From NCBI GenBank assembly GCA_973895155.1, contig OZ316895.1, forward strand, positions 3,162,001-3,226,000: a stretch of DNA of 64,000 nucleotides. The letters run 5' to 3'. The stretch is from Marsupella aquatica. Lineage: Eukaryota; Marchantiophyta. Of this stretch, positions 12,482 through 23,473 are shown one piece after another (the stretch's first letter is position 1; each line of letters begins with the position of its first letter). The notes beneath the pieces are model-generated. The model was not told where the DNA came from, did not search any database, and worked only from the letters and a program-made list of their open reading frames with translations. Both the position numbers and the translations under genes were made by a program.

Positions 12482-14480
12482 AGTGATCGAATGAATGTCG
12501 TGTTTTCTTCCATACCAGCCAATTCGCATCTTGAATCTTTCTGAAGGTGATGTGTCTCTTGTGGTGGGTTTGGAAGCCTGTATTTTGATATTATATTCCA
12601 AGAATTGGCTTCGAAATTTCTCATGTTGACTTGAGTTTTTAATTAGAAATATATTCTAGTTATGATTACACACATGCTAGTGCTTTCAGCAATCTTAATG
12701 TCGAATCTAAGGATACTACTTTAGAGAAGAGATTGAGAAATAAAGTTTCTGTCCCGAATATATGTGTTTGACTGTGACAGATTGACTGTTACAAATCAGT
12801 AAATGAATAATCACTCAACCAGATGAACGGATAAAATATTTAGAGTGGTTATTCATATAGTCATCTGTAGCAGTCATGCATAAATATCTTAGCAGTATCC
12901 CCAGCTTCAGAACTATAGTGCTGCCAAGTGCTAAACGTGCCGTCGTGGCCAGAACAAGTTTCTCATTAAAAGACACGTCGACATGAGAAATCTGGAAATC
13001 GTATTTGAAAAAAAAAACCTCTGTTTTCTTGAAGGATCTCGGAGAATATAGGCTCAAATTACCAATTTTGGAATCCACCACAAGAAACGCATTAGCTTTC
13101 AGGATACAGGTACATGAACTCCTAACAAGTCTCTTCAGATTTACGTATACTCACACTTGATTTTCATAATGATATCTCAAAAGTATCAAAGAATGGACTT
13201 AGATGTCTCATGTTCAATGAACTTTGTCTGATTCCGACTTATACTTGAATGTCACGGTTTCATTGCAATTGTACCAACCTTTAAACAACCATCAATGACA
13301 TGTCTGTTCTTGTTTTCTTTTTCAGGAACGGCTCTGAGATGTTGGAATGGACTTCCAACTATTGTGTTCCTGACCCCGTTCCTGGCTCCTTGTGAGCACT
13401 ATCTGATGGTCGTGATTAGTAGTCCCGCATGTTAGTCCCCGATCACCTCGGTATTTCTGGTTTAAGGACCGTGCTCCCTTAAGCAATAACTCCCCTGTGA
13501 AAGCAAGCAGTTAACATTAAGGGTTGAATTACATATGCTTCTGTCAGTCGTCTGTAGCGTCAAATCAGACAGCTGCATTAAAATTCACGCCTAGACTAGC
13601 AGGAATTTGAGCAAGATAAGTTCTAATCTCCGAAGTGCAGGTACGTCCCTGTAAACGCAGAGGGGAAGGTAAGCTCTGCGTAACCATTCTTTCCTGCTCA
13701 GGTGGGAGAACAAGTGATTCATGTAGGGGGCAGACTGGTACATGGATGTGAGCGTTTCCATCACATCTCTCTTGTGAAGGTCAATGTCTCCGAAGTTCCA
13801 TCCGCCGGTCAGAACTGATACCCAGAATAACGTAGACGTTCAGGATGCAAAGATGAACTGAAGGTGAATGACTTCTGAATAGATTTCATGAAGCTCGTGT
13901 TAGGGTCAGATAGGGTAAATGAATCTGAGCATGTACAATATTTCTTGGAAACTCAGAGTCAAGAGGATTGCCTCTACTGATAACCAGGATTTCGAACAAG
14001 CAGAGAAAACTGAGATGAACTCAAGGAGAACTACCAGACTCTACATATTAATCCTAAGAGATGTTGATGCCCACCTGCTTAGCTTGGACCCATGGTGACG
14101 ACTTGTCGAGTTATCAATAATTATCGAGCCGTGTCTTGGTACGGAGACATGTGCCGTTTGTGGCTGGTTAGATTACGTCTTCTTTGTGTGCATTACTCGG
14201 TTTGTCGTTTTCCACTATATTACTATGCAAACTTCTTTGGAACCTTTGGTAGGAAATCAGAGTCGTGTGTAGTAAGGAGAGTAATCCGGAAACAACAGTC
14301 ATTTTGTAGCATGACAAGGATTATGCTTTCTTTTGAGAGAATACGGGGATGCACTTTGTATGTGTTCTACGCATTGAGGAATTGCAGTCATTCCACATGC
14401 AATGTAATTAATCCAGTGAATGACTGATACGCACGGCATGGAGTCATTTCACTGGTGTTCACATTGCACTAGAAGACCGC

Positions 14481-14665
14481 CCTCCTTACCCGACCATGAT
14501 CCAATGGGATCCAATTGCTGTGGAATGATTTGACTTATCTCATATCCATGTCTAAGACTATTACCCAAGCACCTCCTTACCCGACCATGATCCAATGGGA
14601 TCCAATTGCATTGAATGATTTTACTTATCTCATATCCATATCTTAGAACTATTACCCAAGCACCT
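14481..14665. repeat. 91-bp tandem duplication
   Basis: The unit beginning 'cctccttacccgaccatgat' starts at 14481 and again at 14572, ending near 14665. Differences are few: small substitutions around 'ttgctgtggaatgatttgac' and a 1-bp indel. Confidence 0.85.
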
Positions 14666-15020
14666 CCCATCCGGTACCCCGGAGTAGGGTGATCAGACAA
14701 TGCGTAAGAAGACAAAAGTGTATGTTGCCGGGACTTTTATTCACTTGAAGCTGTACAATGCATAAAGTGTTCACAAAATTTTAACCACTAGGTTTGAGGC
14801 GGCGGTATGCTGCGAACAATTTCGGTCTCTTTTCATCAGTGTTTGTCTTACATGGAGTTTTTCAGAATGCATCGTACATGTTTGCAAACAAGTATCAATC
14901 TCTGAGCGGAGGAGCATCACGGGCCAGAGACACGATAACTACTGAAATGAAACTGGTCAATCCCATCTCAATATCAGAATTGGTATCCTCCAATAATACA
15001 ATTCACATTCTGATTTTCGT

Positions 15021-15220
15021 CTTTCAACGAATTTGAATAGGCTTGCTTCAAAGGCATTTGCGCAAAGGCTTCTTAATAGGAAACCAGTCCACTTTCAACG
15101 AATTTGAATAGGCTTGCTTCAAAGGCTTCTTAATAGGAAACCAGTCCACTTTCAACGAATTTGAATAGGCTTGCTTCAAAGGCATTTGCGCAAAGGCTTT
15201 CTTAATAGGAAACCAGTCCA
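15021..15220. repeat. Three-copy tandem repeat, units of 71, 57 and about 71 bp
   Basis: The unit 'ctttcaacgaatttgaataggcttgcttcaaaggcatttgcgcaaaggcttcttaataggaaaccagtcca' starts at 15021, 15092 and 15149. The middle copy lacks the 14-bp 'catttgcgcaaagg', a deletion bounded by the short direct repeat 'aaagg'. Confidence 0.9.
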
Positions 15221-15962
15221 GCATTGTTGAGACAATTCTTTGGGAGAAGCCCTTACACGATTACCTTCTGTGTACTGGACCGACTTAAATCAGACTAGAG
15301 CTATAAAGGAAAAAAACTTAACACGTGCACCACGTTTCAAAAGTCCCCTAGTTATCTAGCGATCGACTACTGGAACTCTACCAAATGACATTCCACAGCA
15401 ACTCCTTATCATAGGCCAGAAGTTAGACTTCACAAGAGAAGACCCGGCCTTAGACATCGCAGGCTTGCCAAGTAAAGGGTTCGCATCAGTCTCTTCATTC
15501 TGGGAGACAATTATGGAACTGGTGGGCGCCTACTAAGCACTCACCTGCAAGGCACAAGAAAAGAGCACCGTTGCTGCCATTGTACGAACTGAGTGTGAAG
15601 ATATCCCCACTAGAAAACATGAACAGCATTGTGGGATGCCCTACATTAAGACTCTGCCCAAAGATAGACATGTAATTCAGTGAAGCATTGCTCCTGCTGT
15701 GGTTACAATCAGGGTTAAAGCATCATAAAATTCCATTGTTCGCCTGCATGCGGAGGAAAATTGAAACTCTTCACAACTTTTTTGTTTTGATTCTAACAAT
15801 GTACTTTGATGTATTTTCTGAGAGCACTAGTTATGGACTTCAAGAGGTAAGATCGTCACTGGAAATTTTCAATGCTCTGGGTCTGAATTTAAGAGGCAAG
15901 AAGTGAGGCTTGTATAAATGCTATGATTACATCCGTGGTTCGTGGAACCATGTGGAGTCTTA

Positions 15963-17780
15963 TCAGTCTAGGGGCTGCAATGTGCTGACAAGACCTATAC
16001 CGAGCTCTTCAGCAAGTTCGTCCCATACTGGTAAAAGGGTGGCAATTACTAATAACGTCATCACGGTCAAGAAGGTTTTCCTCCAAGATCCAACATCTGT
16101 AACGTCATTTAGGCAGGGTTTCTCTGGTGATCTCTGCGCAATCAGAATGTACAGGCCCCATGGCAATGACAGGGGCCCACCCAGCACTCCTAGTCCCAAT
16201 AATAAATACGTGATAATACCGGAAATGTTAAGAGCACCTCTCCCCAATGCTGCTTGCATTGCTCGACCGCCATCCAGACACCCTACCGGAAGAAGGTTGA
16301 AGGCAGTTGTCGTTAAACCACACCAACCCGCTATGACGAGAGGGTGAATAGACACAGTAGCTGCGTGCAATGCGGGGTAGCCGAGAACTCCCCTGGAGAC
16401 AAGACCCAAAAGCAATGAACCTTGCAAGAGAAGGCTGGGCACCTGCACCATTTGATTGCTTGCGTCCGTGTTTGTAGACAGAATCAGCCCCACGCCAAAC
16501 ATTGACAAAGAAAGAAATCCGCCTGCGAGTGGCCCTGCCAACGAGATATCAAACTTGGTCTGCCTGTCGGGGCAGATGGACCTGAATTGAGTAATGGAGC
16601 CAAAACTGCCCAGGGTGATGTTTGGAATGAAGTAAGGAATGCCCAGTTTCACATTCCTGGGCGCAGCAGCAAGTCTATGACCCAGCTCATGTAAAACTTG
16701 CACTCCAAACACACCGTAAGCAAGTGGCAGAGCAGAGTCCACATACGGGACTAGCACCTGAAGATCAGGAGGCACTGTTGTCTCTGGATTGGTAATATAC
16801 TGGACCACCTCAGGGGGCAGCCTGGAGACCTGAGACGAAATGCCAAGCTCGAGGCAGGTACCACCAGTGAGCAAAAATAAAACGATGGCTACAATATATT
16901 GCCATAATGTGGTTGGTCCTATATCTGAAACCTCTTCTCTCTGCAACACAAAACTCACACGAGGGCCACCACGAGGATCTTCCTCTTCAGAATTTGGTTC
17001 CTCTACCATGAAGAGATCGTACTTGGTCCCCATAACCTCCCTAAGACGCCTCTGCAATTTTGCAAAAACTTCTTCCCTTTTCCCTCTCAGATTTCCCAGA
17101 AGCAAAACACCTTCTCCAAGATCTCCAAATGGCTCTTGTCCAGTGATCCAGAACGTGGAGTAACCAAACACGTTCTCCTTCAGAATCTTCACATCCTCAG
17201 GATCGACTTTCTCGGGTCCAATGAGCTCCACAAAGCTGAATGCATGGGGAAGCACATTAAGGTCCCCATCGCCAGAAGGTGGAGGGGCAGGGGTCATGTT
17301 CTCATTCGGTGTGCCGCTGCCTGATTCTGGTCGCTCTGGCTCCTTCTCCGTGGTGCCCACACTTCCACCACCCTCTTTCTTGTCGCCATCGCCTTCACCA
17401 GCGCGGCAAAGCCTAAGCCTGGGTCTCCTTTGCGGATGAGAATTCTTGCTTAAGCCCCACCTCAACAGATTCGCGCACTCTCCCAACCCCAAAACGACCC
17501 CATTTCCACTTCTACTTTCCAAATGAATCGTAGGCCTGCTGGAAATCCGAGCTTTGGCGTAGGATGCCCTAATTCCCATGCTGCTGCCATAATCAAAGAC
17601 ACTACAGCGCCCAGAACCGGACGCTCCTAGAGTTAACATTTGGGAGAAAGAGGTAGAGGAAGAGGAAGAGGAGGCAGGCAACGAAGAAGACTGACGGTGA
17701 TATCTGCGACACTCCGGCCGCAGCAGACTAGAACTGCAACAAGAGTTGGAGGCTGAATGCAGCATTCTCGTGACCCTCAT
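15963..17780 (-). CDS. EGY1: EGY1-like site-2 zinc metalloprotease, plastid, single exon, 605 aa
   Basis: This encodes an intramembrane S2P-family metalloprotease of the EGY group, which in Arabidopsis sits in chloroplast membranes and is needed for chloroplast development. The frame stays open upstream to a stop near 17931 with no earlier ATG, so the ATG at 17780 is chosen. The N-terminus (about 110 residues) is rich in Ser and Arg, as a transit peptide should be. After a Pro/Glu/Gly-rich stretch come the EGY signature GNLRGKREEVFAKLQ, the zinc-binding HELGH (residues 364-368) and the second motif NLLPVGCLDGG with the metal-ligand Asp at 503. Several hydrophobic segments surround these, and the ending WDELAEELGIGLV also matches EGY1. 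No intron interrupts the gene, unlike most genes here. EGY1 is preferred over EGY2 for NLLPVGCLDGG. Confidence 0.9.
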   Translation of the reverse strand: MRVTRMLHSASNSCCSSSLLRPECRRYHRQSSSLPASSSSSSTSFSQMLTLGASGSGRCSVFDYGSSMGIRASYAKARISSRPTIHLESRSGNGVVLGLGECANLLRWGLSKNSHPQRRPRLRLCRAGEGDGDKKEGGGSVGTTEKEPERPESGSGTPNENMTPAPPPSGDGDLNVLPHAFSFVELIGPEKVDPEDVKILKENVFGYSTFWITGQEPFGDLGEGVLLLGNLRGKREEVFAKLQRRLREVMGTKYDLFMVEEPNSEEEDPRGGPRVSFVLQREEVSDIGPTTLWQYIVAIVLFLLTGGTCLELGISSQVSRLPPEVVQYITNPETTVPPDLQVLVPYVDSALPLAYGVFGVQVLHELGHRLAAAPRNVKLGIPYFIPNITLGSFGSITQFRSICPDRQTKFDISLAGPLAGGFLSLSMFGVGLILSTNTDASNQMVQVPSLLLQGSLLLGLVSRGVLGYPALHAATVSIHPLVIAGWCGLTTTAFNLLPVGCLDGGRAMQAALGRGALNISGIITYLLLGLGVLGGPLSLPWGLYILIAQRSPEKPCLNDVTDVGSWRKTFLTVMTLLVIATLLPVWDELAEELGIGLVSTLQPLD

Positions 17781-18540
17781 GCCCTGTCGTTTCTTCAGCT
17801 CAACAACATTCTCATAAGTATTCTTCGAGCTTGCCTCCCAGTACGAGGTTGTCGAGCATTTCACCAACGGCCCTGCATCAAACGCCACCCACTCTTGTAA
17901 TTCTCCACACGACCATCTGCGTACTCCTCCTCAACCCCAGCCAGCACCCTCTCCTCGAAGCCACACCTGCAACTCCTCCTCCTCTCAGCAGTCAGAAAGA
18001 GGTAACCCACTTTGAAATTCAAAGCACTGTCCTCCTCTCCTTCCCTGTCACAACAACGTCAATCTACGTACCCGGAGCTCACAGAAAATGCAATCCTGTA
18101 ATCACAATCCTCCGGACGAGTCCCTGAGGAAATGGACAGAATCTCCTTCGAAATTGAAGCGCTCTCCTGTCCTATACTGCACTTCCTTTCCCGAAACCAA
18201 TCCTACACACTGGGAGCTCACAGGACGAAAATGGAGAATCCGACTACCAACAATCCTGAGACTTCTGGAGCAGCCATTGCTGACATGGAATCGATGTATC
18301 CTGCTCTGAGCACTACTAAACCCCGTCCCTCTTCCAATCCCTCTCGCCCTCCCCCACGCTTCGTCTCACACTCGCTTTCTGTGAGATTGCTTTCTGCGAG
18401 AGTGAGGATGTCTGGCGGATATGATGGGCCTTGGAGATACGGGGGCCACCACCACCACCACACCACACCATAGCTGAGACTGGCGTGGCGTGCGAGTGAA
18501 CGAGTACACAGGTAACAAAGTGGGTCAATCCAAATACCCC
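17781..18540. promoter_or_regulatory. Upstream region of the EGY1-like gene
   Basis: This is the 5' side of the minus-strand EGY1 gene. It has a CAC/CCA microsatellite at about 18445-18470 and pyrimidine-rich plus-strand sequence, typical of plant 5' leaders read on the minus strand. No gene of its own is recognised. Confidence 0.4.
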
Positions 18541-18642
18541 TTTGCCCACTAAAGGACTTAACCACGCCCCTCTAGCATCTTATGGACTCGATGTCATATT
18601 ATGGACTCACGAAAGTACTTAACCAGGCCCCTCTAGCATCTT

Positions 18643-18839
18643 TTTTTAAATTTTTTTTTTATTAAATTTTATTAAAAAAAATTATTAATTTTTTTTAAAG
18701 GGAAATCTGTGAAACCCCACAGAAAAGGAAGAGTAAGTCACAATAGTAGGGAAGAACCAGCCCACAATAGTTGAACCCAAGACCTATCAGTCTCTACTCA
18801 TTCAAGTGAGCTACCACAAAGTCATGCCTCTATGGGCAA
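18643..18839 (-). mobile_element. tRNA-derived SINE, copy 1, with 15-bp target site duplication
   Basis: Read on the minus strand, the element opens with a tRNA-like head: an A-box-like TAGCTCACTTG, then a B-box-like GGTTCAACTAT about 35 nt later. A body ('ctttt.ctgtggggtttcacagatttcccttta') and an A/T-rich tail follow. It is bounded by identical 15-bp copies of CCCCTCTAGCATCTT at 18628-18642 and 18840-18854. Because that string also belongs to the surrounding minisatellite, the duplication is strongly suggestive rather than certain. Confidence 0.7.
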
Positions 18840-19166
18840 CCCCTCTAGCATCTTATGGACTAGATCACATTTTATGGCCCCAAGGAAGGTTTAACCAGGC
18901 CCCTTTAGCAGCTTATGGACTAGATCACATTTTATGGCCCAAGGAAAATACTTAACTAGGCCCCTCTAGCATCTTATGGACTAGATGGCATTTTATGGCC
19001 CCTTGAAAGTACTTAACCATACCCCTCTCTAGCATCTTATGGACTCCATGGGATTCTATGGACTCAGGAAAGTACTTAACCAGGCCCTCTAGCATCTTAT
19101 GGACTCTATGGCATTTTACTTACCCAGGAGAGTACCTAACCAGGCCCCTCTAGCATCTTATGGACT

Positions 19167-19295
19167 CTATTTTATCTTATTTTAAAGGGGAAATCTATGA
19201 AACCCCATAGAAAAGGATTAGTTAGTCACAACTTTGAACACATGACCTATGAATCACTACTCAAGTGAGTACCACACAACCATGTCTCTCTGGGC
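19167..19295 (-). mobile_element. tRNA-derived SINE, copy 2 (shorter), with 15-bp target site duplication
   Basis: This is a second member of the same family in the same orientation: 'ccccatagaaaagg', 'gaacacatgacctatgaatcactactcaagtgagtaccac' and 'catgtctctctgggc' line up with copy 1. It is flanked by AGCATCTTATGGACT at 19152-19166 and 19296-19310. The A-box region reads TGGTACTCACTTGAG on the minus strand. It lacks the long A/T tail of copy 1. Confidence 0.65.
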
Positions 19296-19439
19296 AGCAT
19301 CTTATGGACTTAATGGGCAAGTTTGGACTTAACAAGTCGTAACCAGGCCCCTCTAGCATTTTATAAGGTAATGACGAATCCCCCTTAGCCCAGTAAAGGA
19401 CTTAACCAGGCCCCTCTAGCATTTTATGTATAGGGTAAT

Positions 19440-19690
19440 GACGGTTATGGGGTGTAACCCTGTGACCAGAAAGTGAGGAAACGCTGATCGGCAGCAGCCA
19501 AGAAGTTTTTCTGAGATTTATGGGAACAGGGTTTAGACTAGAACCCTAGTCCAAACAGTCATAATTATACGTAATACCTGTCCGGAAAAAAGATTAATAT
19601 GGGGTAAGACTTTCCGTGCACACGGGTATGGAAATGATAGCACCTAGTATAAAAGGTTACACATCGGTAACCTTTTTTATGACAGGAATT
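19440..19690. other. Unique insertion in the minisatellite, with a perfect 10-bp hairpin
   Basis: About 250 bp unlike the minisatellite separates array units. It contains AAAAGGTTAC (19651-19660), a 6-nt loop and GTAACCTTTT (19667-19676), followed by two more T. The form resembles a bacterial intrinsic terminator, but here it is more likely a chance or transposon-derived inverted repeat. No coding frame is seen. Confidence 0.5.
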
Positions 19691-20520
19691 ACGGGCCCAG
19701 GACAGGACTTAACCAGGCCTCTCTAACATCTTATGGACTTGATGGACAAGTTTGGACTTAATAGGGCCCCTCTGTCATCTTCTGGACTTAAGAGTCCACC
19801 AAGATGCCATGATCGAGGACTCAACCGGGCCCACCGTTGCTGGTTCATGTGGGGGACTGTGGACGCAGTACAATGTGCATGTAGTGTTTCATAGTAGGGC
19901 AGTAGTGTAGTAGGACTTTAGCAAAAACTTTAGCGAAAGTGTAGGGAACAAACTGGAAGGGGAGCACAGCAGAAGGGGTCGTCGGGGAGGGATGTGCAAC
20001 GCTGGAGGGAGATTGAGTTGAATGCCAGAGGGAGAACTGAGAAATGCAGGTGTTTTAAATGAGTGCAGAGGTAACAAAGTGGGTCAATCCAAATACCCCT
20101 TGCCCAGGAAAGGGCTCAACCAGGACCCTCTAGCATCTTATGGACCCAGGAAAGTACTTCACCAGGCCCCTCTAGCATCTTATGGGCCCAGGAAAGGACT
20201 TAGGGCCAACTTGCATGTGTGGGTCCTAAGAAATGCGGCCCTTCAGCTGCAGCAAAATATTGGGCAAAAAAGGAGATCTCTGATAATGAGAAGCAGCCAG
20301 GAGGCCGACGACACAACTAAGAGAAGGCAGAAAATGAAAAGTCATGACCTGAAAGGGCCGGAAAGTTTCCCGCCCTTGCCCTAGGGACCCCATAAAAACC
20401 TGTGTCAGGCCTGCCGTATATAGGAGGGGGATGTCGCAGAAAACTTGCCTTCATACATATTGCAACATAACTGAAGTTTAGGGCCATTTTTTATGGCCCT
20501 TCAATGTGAGTTGTGTCTAA

Positions 20521-21323
20521 GCCAGGCCCTAGCATCTTATGGACTTGATGGACTTGACCAGACCCTTCTAACTGTCGGCCGTTACACATTCAAAAAATGC
20601 ATTCAATTCATCACAGTTGGCGTTGGGTCTGCGTTTGCTACACAGGGCACCACTACTCGACTCAGGGCGCCACAAAACCTACAAAATGTGTTTAAAATGT
20701 ATTATGTTTGAGCTTACAATTGTTAGGCGTGGTTTCTTATTTAAGTTCAAGCTACCTACTGAAAAAGTTGAGAGTTTTTGAACACCTCCTTCCACTCAGA
20801 CAATCTTATATACTCAAAAATATATATTTGTGAACTTTTTTCATAAATCATTTGTTTTGTTGAAGGATGCTGCTTATAATGTTATACAAAGAAGGTAGGA
20901 ACGTAGTTGTGGTTCTAAATTGCTCTAGGTACCTAAAGACAATTGCATACTAGCTCTACACTGCAATTTGTAAACTAGGGATCTTTGAGAATATAGGATT
21001 GAGTGTTGGAGGTGTCCAAAATCTCCCAACATTTTCCAGTAGGTAACTTGAATGTTGGAAATCACACCAAACAATTCTCAGCTCAAGCAAAATTTGTTTA
21101 GTAGTTCAATAAAATATTCAGATTGATCAAAAATTAATATTTTGTAGGTCTTGTGGTGCCCCGAGTTAAGTATGGCACCCTGAGTAGCAGAGGTGGACCG
21201 GACAACCACCGCGGCAAACGTCATGCATTTATTCTTGCAAACCATGCAAAGGGTCTGGTCAAGTCCTGAATCCATCCTTGTGGTCCATCAAGTCCATAAG
21301 ATGTTGGAGGGGCCTGGTTAAGG
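20521..21323. repeat. Long inverted repeat (foldback), arms of about 300-345 bp
   Basis: The left arm (20521-20822) and right arm (20980-21323, reverse complement) align along their length. Matching landmarks, read outward to inward, are 'catcttatggacttgatgg', 'gacttgaccagaccct', 'caggg(c/t)gccata/ccact', 'ggcgccacaa.acctacaaaat', 'caagct/ttacctactg.aaaa.gtt' and 'gacacctcc..cactca'. The arms are diverged by indels and substitutions. About 157 bp of unrelated sequence sits between them. The outer ends merge into the minisatellite unit, as in foldback-type transposons whose termini carry tandem subrepeats. Confidence 0.75.
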
Positions 21324-21661
21324 GCTGTCTTGAGGGTCGACTCCTATTTTATCAGTTATCAGTCATTTTGTCATGTTCTTTGTGAATCTCAGCTGTGCGG
21401 CTGAGATAGAGCCTTGCACCTCTATGCATCTCAGCTGAGATGGGCGTATGGACGGAAAAACAAAAAAAACCCAATTTTTTCCAAAAAACAAAACAACTCA
21501 TGAGCCATCTTGAGTCTTAGAAATGCACTAGAATTACAAAAGTCAGCAAAAAAATTAAATGACATTAAGAATCACTAGCAACTTGCTAACCATACTCTCT
21601 TTGCTATCATAAATTTTTGTTTGCTAATAATCCTTGTTCTCATACAATCTCTTTGAGCCCA

Positions 21662-21830
21662 ATAGTCACGAAACTCGACTACCCTACCACTTAGCTCCGG
21701 CGTAGATGACTCTAACGTTCAGATCCTCTATGGTCCAGACCTAGGATGGTCTTCAGAAGGGGACTAAGCATGAGACTTGAGAGCGAGGAAGCATTGCTCC
21801 AACAAAGGCAAGACGCTAAGCTATAGCACA
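21662..21830 (+). repeat. Dispersed repeat X, copy 2
   Basis: This is the counterpart of 3264-3440 in the same orientation ('gtcacgaaactcgactaccctaccacttagctccggcg', 'ctatggtccag', 'aaaggcaagacgctaagct'). From 21831 to 23189 no gene is seen; the sequence is G-rich on this strand and recalls degenerate transposon DNA, for example the recurring 'ggtccaagtgcatca' at about 21948 and 22309. Confidence 0.6.
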
Positions 21831-23189
21831 AGGGACCAACTGGCATTAGGAGTTGGTCGGGCCATGAGATGGGTTAGGCTTGAAATGGACCGTTTGGACC
21901 CCCAAACCAACTCTGAGTTTTGAGTGCATGAGTGAGAGCTCCTCTTGGGTCCAAGTGCATCAAAGTTCAGTTCATGCAGATAGGACACTTTATGCCCAAA
22001 AATAGGCACTGTTCCGGTGGGGCCGGTTGGGACCCTTGATGGACAACAAGCCCTGAGGGCCCGATCACAAAGGCACTTCACCTATGGACATCTAATTAGA
22101 AAGTGATGGGCCTAGAAAGTTAGTTTTGTGTCTAGTTGACTTGGTTGGAGTCCTGGTGGGGGTCCAACAATAAGGAACCAAAGTTGGCCTGAGGGTGACA
22201 GGTCTCCATAAATTAAGCATATATGAGGGCAATGGTGTCTCCCAGTGGGCCAAGGGGCAAACCCAAATCATGAGGCAGAGAGACACCGTAGAGTAGGCAT
22301 GGGTGTTGAGGTCCAAGTGCATCATGTCATCAGACTCTCGGTTAAGTTGGATCCGTATAGACCGTTGCTAGAGTTGGGGTCAAGTTGGTCCCGGAGCTTG
22401 AGACAAGCTTTGGGACATGCTAGCTAATTGGGCCATGGGCATGTCCTAGAGACAGGGTGGCCAACCAGTGATGGATGGAAGCTTGGGTGGCACACGATAG
22501 AGAGTTGTTATGGACATACAATTGGTGTTGACCTTGGCTTCAGCTTATAGCAAGGCCACGCGGGCTTGGAAGGCTCTAGCTCTCTGTTCTAACAACTTAA
22601 CCTTGAGGCAAGACAATGGTCTTGAGATTTGATATCAAAACGGGTTATGTACTTATCGGGTTGGTTGTTTGTGCAAATATCAGGGGCCATTGAGCGATGG
22701 TCGTGTTGAGGAGCAAGTCCAACTTTGTATGGGAGTTGTTGCAAACAGTGATAAGGGCACCAAGTTGATTGCTCGTAGAGTTCTGTGTATGCGTTTGGGC
22801 ACCAAGAGTACCTAGGCAAAGGCATTGGGTTTATTGAGGGCATTGGGTGGCAAGGTCCACCACTCCAATCCTTGTGCAAATGAGCCAGGGCAAGAAAGGG
22901 GTAGCTAGATATGGATAGCGACTAAGACACATATGGATAGGTGGTGTAGAGGGTGAAGGGAGGCACAAATAGCAAGGCAGAAGGCAGAGAGGTGTGTTGG
23001 ACTGATGAAATGGCTACAAAAGAACAAATTTTCAGCCAACGGCCAAGATTTCATCTCACCAAAATTGTAGTTTGTGAAGAGACCAACAATTGGCCAAATG
23101 AGTGGGATTGGATGTTTAGCGTGTACATCGCTGATTGGCTAGAGGACTGCAGTGACTGTGTGGTAGCTTTGTAAAAAATAGTCAGCTCT

Positions 23190-23473
23190 AGACTACACAA
23201 CAATGCGAAACATGAGAGCACTCAATCTCACACTACATCAACAAGACACCACAGAGGAGAAAATCTTGAAGGATCTTTAGCTCATGAAAAAGTACATGTG
23301 AAGAATGAGGGACCCTAAATTCTCTCCCTCCAACCTATATCCCCCGGGGGGCAAGATGGGGGGGGGGGCACCAAGATCTAATTATCGGATCTTATCCTAA
23401 TGTAATCCAGGGTTAACTAACCCAAGTAAGGCCAAACTAACTAGAAGCCTGGAACTTGAGTCAATTCCTAACA
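23190..23473 (-). mobile_element. LTR-like element Y, copy 2, opposite orientation
   Basis: This is the reverse complement of the element at 3614-3880. It starts at 23473 with TGTTAGGAATTGACTC on the minus strand. A run of about 11 G at 23360-23371 corresponds to the C/G-rich core of copy 1. No internal retrotransposon sequence is attached on either side. Confidence 0.5.

Larger units (their letters stand above)
12482..15962. other. Intergenic between two convergent genes; 3' UTRs and tandem repeats
   Basis: No gene is recognised. A 111-codon ATG frame at 14092-14427 (+) is rich in Cys, Arg and Tyr and resembles no family I know, so I do not call it. Two tandem repeats are listed separately. 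Both flanking genes point into this stretch, so it should hold both polyadenylation regions. Confidence 0.5.
18541..20200. repeat. Minisatellite, about 62-bp unit, interrupted by insertions
   Basis: The unit is roughly 'cttaaccaggcccctctagcatcttatggactcgatggcattttatggacccaggaaagta'. At least a dozen copies or partial copies run between 18541 and 20200, with further units at about 20521 and, inverted, at about 21290-21323. The string 'agggtaacaaagtgggtcaatccaaataccccttgccca' or close to it flanks the array at about 18508 and about 20070, which suggests larger-scale duplication. Two SINEs and one other insertion break the array. Confidence 0.85.

Noticed and set aside
14092-14427. 111-codon ATG frame
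   Set aside because: Composition rich in Cys, Arg and Tyr, no homology recognised, and it lies in the shared 3' region of two convergent genes.
15910-16347. 145-codon plus-strand frame
   Set aside because: It is the shadow of the EGY1-like coding sequence on the opposite strand.
17781-17888. Upstream 36-codon extension of the EGY1 frame
   Set aside because: It would begin with GTG; the frame has no ATG before 17780 and is closed by a stop near 17931.
18690-18840. Possible functional tRNA gene
   Set aside because: A- and B-box-like sequences are present, but stems do not form a proper cloverleaf and an A/T tail with flanking duplications marks it as a SINE.
19651-19678. Hairpin followed by T residues, like a bacterial intrinsic terminator
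   Set aside because: The setting is a plant minisatellite with no gene upstream; this terminator type is not used by nuclear polymerases, so I list it only as an inverted repeat.
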